From: Adiantum capillus-veneris
Taxonomy: Eukaryota > Streptophyta > Polypodiopsida > Polypodiales > Pteridaceae
Direction: 5' to 3'
NCBI GenBank assembly: GCA_014529385.2
Contig: CM043957.1
Span: forward strand, 83,685,381 to 83,749,380
Length of the DNA stretch: 64,000 bases
This document shows positions 58,484 through 64,000 of the stretch, one piece after another; position 1 is the stretch's first letter; every line of letters begins with the position of its first letter. Position numbers and translations under genes: made by a program. Below the pieces are notes generated by a model. It did no database searches. It saw nothing but the letters and a program-made list of their open reading frames with translations, and had not been told where the DNA came from.

Positions 58484-59440
58484 CTTATAAGAGAGATGAG
58501 ATTCTCTTTTTGAAACAATAGTCCAGGCCAGTTATGCCAAATGAGAGCTTGTATGATGATGTTTTGGATCTGATTCTGATTAAATCCGTTATAACAGTAT
58601 TTTTTAACTAGTACAGATATCTCTTCCCAAGCCAAGGAAGGGGTAGATGAAGAGTAGCAGATTAAGTAAAGACAGCCAATACAGGAGAAAATAGAGGCTT
58701 TGTATGGCCTATTGCTATTTCTTTTAATGAATTCTATGAGGGGTAGCTTAAGAAGATCCTTTCTCCATATAAACCTAAGGTCATATCCACATGTAGACGG
58801 GGAGTGAAGGGACATTGAAAGATTAAGAAATTGGACAGATTTGCAAAAACCCCAAAAATTGACGAGGATTCTGGGAGGGAAGTGGGCTCAATTTTTAGGC
58901 AGTGAGGGTAAATTAGACCAATCTCATTAGAGAACTCAATTTTTAGGCAGTGAGGGTAAATTAGACCAATCTCATTAGAGAACTCCCTATTGTTAATACT
59001 AAGCAAGTCATCCATGTATCTAAAAGTATGATTAAATAGTGGAAGTTTTTTATGGCCAGTTTCCATGTTCTTAAGAGACCATCTGTATTCAAAGAAAGCA
59101 AGGTAAATATTGCACATAAGTGGTAAGCAAGAGAAACCCATAGGGATGCCAAGGCATTGGATAAAGCAGCAGACACCTGAAATAATAGTACAATTATTCA
59201 ACAGCCAAGAAATATAGGAGCAAAGTTTTGGATTCATTGAAGTGTAGAGGGTGTCTCCAGTGAGATGCTTGAATCCATCTAGGTTTCTTGGATAGGGAAA
59301 TGAAACGATATTTTCTATTTTTAGCATTGGCAAAGGCTAAATTAATAACCTTGGCCAAAACAGCCTTAAGGTCGAGATCCCCATTAAGTGGAATGTTTTC
59401 GTAGCATTGTGTAATATCAGCGGTCAAGATGTGGAAGATA
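58480..59440 (-). pseudogene. Penelope-like reverse-transcriptase fragment
   Basis: Read from 59440 downward in two frames. TADITQCYENIPL near 59415 is RT motif A with the catalytic Asp. CLGIPMGFSCLPLMCNIYLAFFEY near 59150 is motif B. FRYMDDLLSINNREF near 59010 is the Y-x-D-D motif C with the N-N extension, and IYPHCLKIE follows. This combination fits Penelope-like elements and relatives, not LTR elements or typical LINEs. A 48-bp in-frame duplication repeats 16 residues after motif C (58887-58982). A frameshift lies between motifs A and B. The 5' part is missing because a copia LTR starts at 59445. It would copy RNA at an exposed 3' end; this piece is dead. Confidence 0.65.
58887..58982 (-). 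repeat. 48-bp in-frame tandem duplication in the RT fragment
   Basis: Two identical copies of a 48-bp unit (ctcaatttttaggcagtgag... at 58887 and 58935), encoding EFSNEIGLIYPHCLKI twice. Confidence 0.92.
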
Positions 59441-59444
59441 TGTT

Positions 59445-59636
59445 TGTTGGGGTATAAAGCCCAATGTGGTCGCCCAGGTAAGTGGGCGGGCCGCCAGGTA
59501 TGTACACATATTCTTTTGTAAAAACCTAATAAGAACTCACTATGCTCTACACATTACAGTAGAGCGAGTTCACCATATCGTCGTGCTCTTCTTCTCGCAC
59601 TCTCTCTCGCGTCGCACTTCCGCTCGTACTCCTTCA
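59445..59636 (+). repeat. 5' LTR of the right-hand copia element (proposed)
   Basis: 192 bp from TGTTGGGGTATAAAG to CTCCTTCA, with TG...CA ends and the primer-binding site two bases after. A TATAAAG box at 59453 and many TCTC motifs suit an LTR promoter. The left boundary is inferred without a second LTR. Confidence 0.7.
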
Positions 59637-59638
59637 AG

Positions 59639-59650
59639 TGGTATCAGAGC
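59639..59650 (+). promoter_or_regulatory. Primer-binding site of the right-hand copia element
   Basis: tggtatcagagc, complementary to initiator-Met tRNA. Confidence 0.9.
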
Positions 59651-60734
59651 TCAGATCGAGGCTCGGGGCAGCACTGCAGGAGGCTAGAGTCACCAACTCA
59701 GATTGGAGTGAAATTCGACAGGCGAAGACACGGCCCCAAATCTCGTGGGTACACCCAAAGGGCTCGGTGTTGTCAGAATTTCATTCTGAGGTCATCTCGG
59801 CCACCGTTCGGCTTCGACAAAGGTCTGCGCAGGCCATTTCGACTACGTGGTCTCGACGGGTGCAGATCCAACTCTGCAAGTTTGGGGTTTTTGGCCTACG
59901 ACTGCAGGTGCTGAGGATATCGACACTCCCAGAGTGTTGATTTGTGGCTGTCTACACATCGAAGGACGGCTCACAGTTCTTGGAGGCGTGTCACATACGA
60001 CACGGGCGCATCTACACACAGACTGTAGGCGACATCCACTAGTTCATCAGGTAGCTTGTGTTTGCTGCTTGATATTCCAGATTTCATCCTGACATTGCAG
60101 GTACTTCCACATGGGATGTATTGTCAGAGATGATGTATGTCTGTTGAGGGTTTGCTGGCTGTGAGTCACGCAACAAACAACCGTCACAGCGGTTACAGCA
60201 TATAGTGGGAAATTTGTGGATGTATGACTTTGTGGGAAGTCTATGTACTGTCAGATTTACTGCAGCCTTTGTTGAGGGTCGAGTGAGGTTTTATTGAGCT
60301 GGGGGATTCTCGAATGTTGAGATCCTTTCGGTGATATAGGTCTTGGAGCGATCCCTCGAGCACCCTTAGATAGGCAGCTAGGATGTATTGACTATGAGTT
60401 AGACAGTTGGGATTGCATCTTTGCTTTACTGCCGTTGAGGCATTGTCACAGTCTATGCTTAGAGGATAGTGACAGGACAGTCAGAGACAGTACAGGTGCA
60501 GGACAGGTTTACCCATAGCTTACAGTGTCAAAGAGATAGTGTTTTTTGAGCTTTTTTTTGTTCTGTTTTTTTAGTACACCAGAGCCATTTTACAAAGGAG
60601 ACTCTGCCAAAATTTCTGCAGAATCTGAAGCTTTCTTGGTTCATTTGACAGGTTGATATTGGTTTAGAGGTCAGTTTACAGGGGAAACTCTCACGAATTT
60701 TTCCAAGAAAAGTAAACTACTGTGAAGCGTAGCT

Positions 60735-61609
60735 ATGGCTGGATCACAGGACACTGCTCTTTACAATATCAAGAAGCTGGATGGAACCAAATTCCCATTG
60801 TGGAAGAAGCAAATTTGGCACGTGTTGGTACAAAAGAAGCAGATAAAACCTATAAAGCTCGAGGGGATAAAACCAGAAGATATGGACGAAGATGAATGGA
60901 GCGAAATGGATGAATTAGCACTTTCTACCATTATGCTGACTTTGGCAGAAAGCGTTTACTTCAATGTAGCAGACGAGATGTCGGCTTATCAAGCATGGTT
61001 AAAGCTGAGTGATCTTTATGAGAAGCGGAGTGTAGCTTCACAGGTATACTAGCTTAAGAAGCTTGTTGACTTGAAGATGAAAGAAGGGACACCTATGTCC
61101 AATCATCTGAATGAATTCCACACAATCTATAGTCAGTTGTCAGCTCAAGGTGTCAAGTTTGATGAACCTGTTAGAGCTATGTTTCCAATTGATCACATTG
61201 CCAGAAAGTTGGGACACTTTTCGCACAGCTTTGAGTAATTCTGCACCTCCAGATGGTTTGAACATAGCAGGTGTAGAAGGAAGTCTGCTTACTGAAGAAA
61301 CCAATAGAAAGACAATGGACAAAGGAAAAGGAATAGCCTTAGTTGTCAGGGGAAGGACCAAAGAAAAGTACAAAGGTGGAAAGAGGAATCAGTCTCGTAG
61401 CAAGTCCCGCAGTGCTAAAGGCAAGAGTGACATAGAATGCTACCATTGTGGCAAGAAGGGTCACATGAAAAGAGACTGTAGAGAATGGAAAGCAAAAAAA
61501 GGCAAAGAGAAAGCTGAAGACCATGGTGAGAAGAACAAGTCCTCAGTGAAGATTCAAGAAATAAATGTGACAAACACTGTCAGGAGACATCTACTTCTTG
61601 AAGAATACA
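60735..61609 (+). pseudogene. Copia gag with stop and frameshifts
   Basis: Starts MAGSQDTALYNIKKLDGTKF and continues through the UBN2-type gag region (LADLYEK-like SDLYEKRSVASQVY, then LKKLVDLKMKEG). A TAG at 61050 lies where Gln would fit. The frame then shifts near 61185 (into TLPESWDTFRTALSNS) and again near 61590 before pol. The zinc knuckle CYHCGKKGHMKRDC is intact at about 61437. Gag forms the particle and binds RNA. Confidence 0.88.
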
Positions 61610-64000
61610 ATGGACTCAGCTCTTCTTACAGCATCTAATAGAAATGCACTGAGTGACTGGATTATAGACTCAAGGGCATCACTTCATGTGTCTCCAAACA
61701 AGGAGTGGTTTACCTCTTATGTGACCACTAAAGATCATGTTCGGCTAGGCAATGGGCAGACATGTGAGATCTTAGGTGTTGGAGATGTTCAATTGAAGTT
61801 TCAGAATGGCTCTTCTTTCACGCTGAAGAATGTGACACATGTTCCCGCAATTACAAAGAGCCTGATCAGTACAGGTTTACTTGATGATGCTGGCTACGTC
61901 ACCACTTTTGGACAGAACATGTGGAAGATATCCAAGGGTTCTATGACAGTAGCACATGGAGTAAAGTCTGGAGGACTTTACATGATTTATGTATCAAATG
62001 TCTCTAAAAATGTAATCAATGTAACCGAGCAGCCGAACGTTTCTTTGTGGCATAGCCGGTTAGGACATATGTCCAAGAAGGGAATGGAAATCTTGTCTCG
62101 TTCTGGTTATTTGCGTGGCTTTTCATTTAATGATTTTGAATTCTGTGAACATTGTCTGTATGGTAAGCAAACACAGCAGCCACATAAGCATAGAAGCAAT
62201 AGAAGAGATACACAGTTGGCACTTGTTCATAGTGATTTGTGTGGACCTATGCCTAACCTATCTCTAGGGGGAGCTTCTTACTTTATGAAATTTATATATG
62301 ATTACTCGAGGAAAGTATGGGTTTACTTTCTCAAGCACAAGGATGAAGCGTTTAGTGTTTTCAAAACGTTTGTGACACTTGTGGAGAATCAGAGTGGCAA
62401 GAAGCTTAAATGCTTACGCACTGACAATGGTGGAGAGTATGTTTCAAAGTCCTTTCATGGCTTTTGTGAGTCAAAAGGTATAAAACGTGAACTTACTACT
62501 CCTTACAATCCTCCTCAAAATGGTGTTGCTGAGAGGATGAATAGGACCATACAAGAGAAGGTCAGAAGTATGTTGTCTAATGCACAACTGCCAAATGGGT
62601 TTTGGGCTGAAGCTGTATCAACAGCTGTTCATCTTGTAAATAGATCTCCTAGCAAGGTTTTGCAGAAGGATTCAGTGCCAGAGATGGTATGGTCAGGCAA
62701 AAGGCTCTCATACAAACATCTAAGAGTCTTTGGCTGTGAGGCATATACTCACGTTCCAAAGGAATTTAGGAACAAACTTGAGCCAAAGAGTAGAAAGTGC
62801 ATCTTTCTAGGCTATGGTAATTCTGGTGAGATGGGGTACAGACTTTGGGATCCTGAATCCAGAAAGGTTTTCCGCAGCAATGATGTTCACTTTAATGAAT
62901 CCAAATATCATTCTAAACCAGAGAGGGTTGAGGGGATTAGAAGAGTTGTCTTCCAAGAAGATGGACCTGCACGTGCAAGACAAAATGTCAGGGCTCAAGA
63001 GGAGCAAGGACAGGATAGAGTGGAACCACAGGTTGTGGCTGAGCCTGAGCCACCTATTGTGCGTAGATCTGGACGTGTCACGCGACCTCCTGATAGGTTT
63101 GTTCCATCTATGAACTATGTCATGTTGACTGATTGCAATGAGCCTTCATGTTACAAGGAAGCAGTGCAAATGAAGGACTCCAGGAATTGGAAATTGGTCA
63201 TGCAGTCAGAGATGACAGCTCTGCATAAAAACAAGACATGGAAGCTAGTTAAATTATTACAGGGCAAAAAGGCTCTACCTTGTAAATGGGTTTACAGGTA
63301 TAAGATCACCGCTCATGATAGTCAGCCAAAGTACAAAGCAAGGCTTGTTGCCAAGGGCTTTAAGCAAGGACAAGGCATTGACTTTGATGAAGTCTTCTCT
63401 CCGGTGGTCAAGATGACTACATTGAGATGCTTTCTTGCATTGGTTGCCATATTAGATTTGGTGTTGCACCAAATGGATGTCAAGACAGCGTTCTTGCATG
63501 GTGATTTACATGTGGAAATTTACATGCAGCACCCAGAAGGGTTTGCTGGGAAAGGCAAGGAAGATTGGGTATGGCAGTTGTTAAAGAGTCTTTATGGCTT
63601 AAAACAATCACCGAGGGCATGGTACCATAAATTCCACAAGTTTATGCTTTCTCAAGGCTACAAACGTAGTGAGTTTGATCACTGTCTATATACAAAGAAG
63701 GCTAAGGATGGTAGTTGGTTGATCCTTATTTTGTATGTGGATGACATGTTGATTGTTGGCAAGCACTTGGAAGAAATTTCAGCTTTGAAGTCAAAGATGG
63801 CAAAATCGTTTGACATGAAAGACATGGGTGAGGCAAGTCATATACTTGGTATGCGCATTGAGAGAGACAGATCAAAGAAGTTGATTTGGTTATCTCAAAC
63901 AGAGTATATTGACAAGGTTTTGCAACATTTCAATATGGAGAAGGGCAAGGCACTGCGTGTTCCATTGCCACCATATGTGAAACTTAGCAAACAAGATTGT
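61610..64000 (+). CDS. Copia pol: protease, integrase, RT (partial, open to window edge)
   Basis: An uninterrupted frame of 797 codons from MDSALLTASNRN to the last base; the 3' end is outside the window. Protease: WIIDSRASLHVSP, with Arg in place of Gly in D-S-G-A-S. Integrase: LWHSRLGHMSKKGMEIL, CEHCLYGKQ, HSDLCGPM, LRTDNGGEYVS, NPPQNGVAERMNRT, then FGCEAYTHVPKEFR. Linker: RRSGRVTRPPDRFVPS. RT: WVYRYKI, ARLVAKGFKQGQGIDFDEVF, QMDVKTAFLHGDL, YGLKQSPRAWYHKF and the YVDDMLIV active site near codon 713. The catalytic residues of integrase and RT are present, but the protease change and the gag defects make this copy unlikely to be autonomous. Confidence 0.9.
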   Translation, partial: MDSALLTASNRNALSDWIIDSRASLHVSPNKEWFTSYVTTKDHVRLGNGQTCEILGVGDVQLKFQNGSSFTLKNVTHVPAITKSLISTGLLDDAGYVTTFGQNMWKISKGSMTVAHGVKSGGLYMIYVSNVSKNVINVTEQPNVSLWHSRLGHMSKKGMEILSRSGYLRGFSFNDFEFCEHCLYGKQTQQPHKHRSNRRDTQLALVHSDLCGPMPNLSLGGASYFMKFIYDYSRKVWVYFLKHKDEAFSVFKTFVTLVENQSGKKLKCLRTDNGGEYVSKSFHGFCESKGIKRELTTPYNPPQNGVAERMNRTIQEKVRSMLSNAQLPNGFWAEAVSTAVHLVNRSPSKVLQKDSVPEMVWSGKRLSYKHLRVFGCEAYTHVPKEFRNKLEPKSRKCIFLGYGNSGEMGYRLWDPESRKVFRSNDVHFNESKYHSKPERVEGIRRVVFQEDGPARARQNVRAQEEQGQDRVEPQVVAEPEPPIVRRSGRVTRPPDRFVPSMNYVMLTDCNEPSCYKEAVQMKDSRNWKLVMQSEMTALHKNKTWKLVKLLQGKKALPCKWVYRYKITAHDSQPKYKARLVAKGFKQGQGIDFDEVFSPVVKMTTLRCFLALVAILDLVLHQMDVKTAFLHGDLHVEIYMQHPEGFAGKGKEDWVWQLLKSLYGLKQSPRAWYHKFHKFMLSQGYKRSEFDHCLYTKKAKDGSWLILILYVDDMLIVGKHLEEISALKSKMAKSFDMKDMGEASHILGMRIERDRSKKLIWLSQTEYIDKVLQHFNMEKGKALRVPLPPYVKLSKQDC

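Larger units (their letters stand above)
59445..64000 (+). mobile_element. Ty1/copia retrotransposon, 5' part, running off the right edge
   Basis: Proposed 5' LTR 59445-59636, primer-binding site 59639-59650, a leader of about 1.1 kb, then gag (60735) and pol (61610 onward). The element order gag, protease, integrase, RT is copia. The left end abuts the Penelope-like RT fragment. The 3' LTR lies beyond the window, so target-site duplication and LTR divergence cannot be seen. A family distinct from both other copia elements here. Confidence 0.9.

Noticed and set aside
1-64000. tRNA or rRNA genes
   Set aside because: I saw only tRNA-complementary primer-binding sites (tggtatcagagc); no cloverleaf or rRNA sequence was recognised by eye, and a dedicated scan was not possible.

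Overview
The window is nuclear DNA from a land plant with a large, repeat-rich genome. I infer a fern or a close relative. The support is degraded PPR arrays of the fern/early-land-plant style (repeated GNALVDMYARCGA-type and WNALIxGYAQQ-type motifs), Ty1/copia and Ty3/gypsy LTR elements primed by initiator-Met tRNA, and one nuclear gene for a plastid ribosomal protein split by an intron of about 12 kb. Species is not determined. Nearly all of the window is mobile or decayed DNA; I see one convincing host gene.

Layout. 1-9.6 kb: AT-rich decayed DNA with a gag-integrase remnant of a copia family (minus), a near-perfect 156-bp hairpin (4770-4925), PPR pseudogene pieces and an LTR (8889-9233). 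9657-15644: a copia insertion with three LTRs (minus) flanked by TTTTC on both sides. 15.6-20 kb: a decayed Ty3/gypsy integrase and several short tandem duplications. 20170-32859 (minus): gene for plastid ribosomal protein uL29c (RPL29), with its last exon at 20170-20331 and the others at 32407-32859. The intron holds a gag-protease-only gypsy element (22189-28080, site duplication AAAAA) and a related solo LTR (28471-29668, site duplication GGAAT). 33.4-46.6 kb (minus): a Helentron-type rolling-circle transposon encoding a multi-exon RPA-like single-strand-DNA-binding protein, an HUH replication initiator, a PIF1-type helicase and a C-terminal EEP (AP-endonuclease-like) nuclease. Its Rep-helicase reading frame is split by a young, almost intact copia element (36044-41693) with two 818-bp LTRs. 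47.8-48.7 kb: a GC-rich minisatellite of about 85 bp. 49.5-51 kb: a PPR pseudogene (minus). 51.5-54.2 kb: nested tandem duplications and a second, inverted copy of the 8889 LTR. 56.5-57.8 kb: two adjacent degenerate tandem arrays with units near 268 bp. 58.5-59.4 kb (minus): a Penelope-like reverse-transcriptase fragment cut by another copia element that starts at 59445 and runs off the right edge with an open pol frame of at least 797 codons.

How the parts relate. The host gene makes a subunit of the plastid large ribosomal subunit and stays readable because its transposons lie in an intron. The Helentron gene set (RPA, Rep, helicase, nuclease on one strand) looks like a self-contained DNA-replication and strand-transfer module lying just upstream of RPL29. 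The insertion order there is clear: Helentron first, then copia into it. Similarly the copia at 59445 landed in or at the edge of the Penelope-like element.
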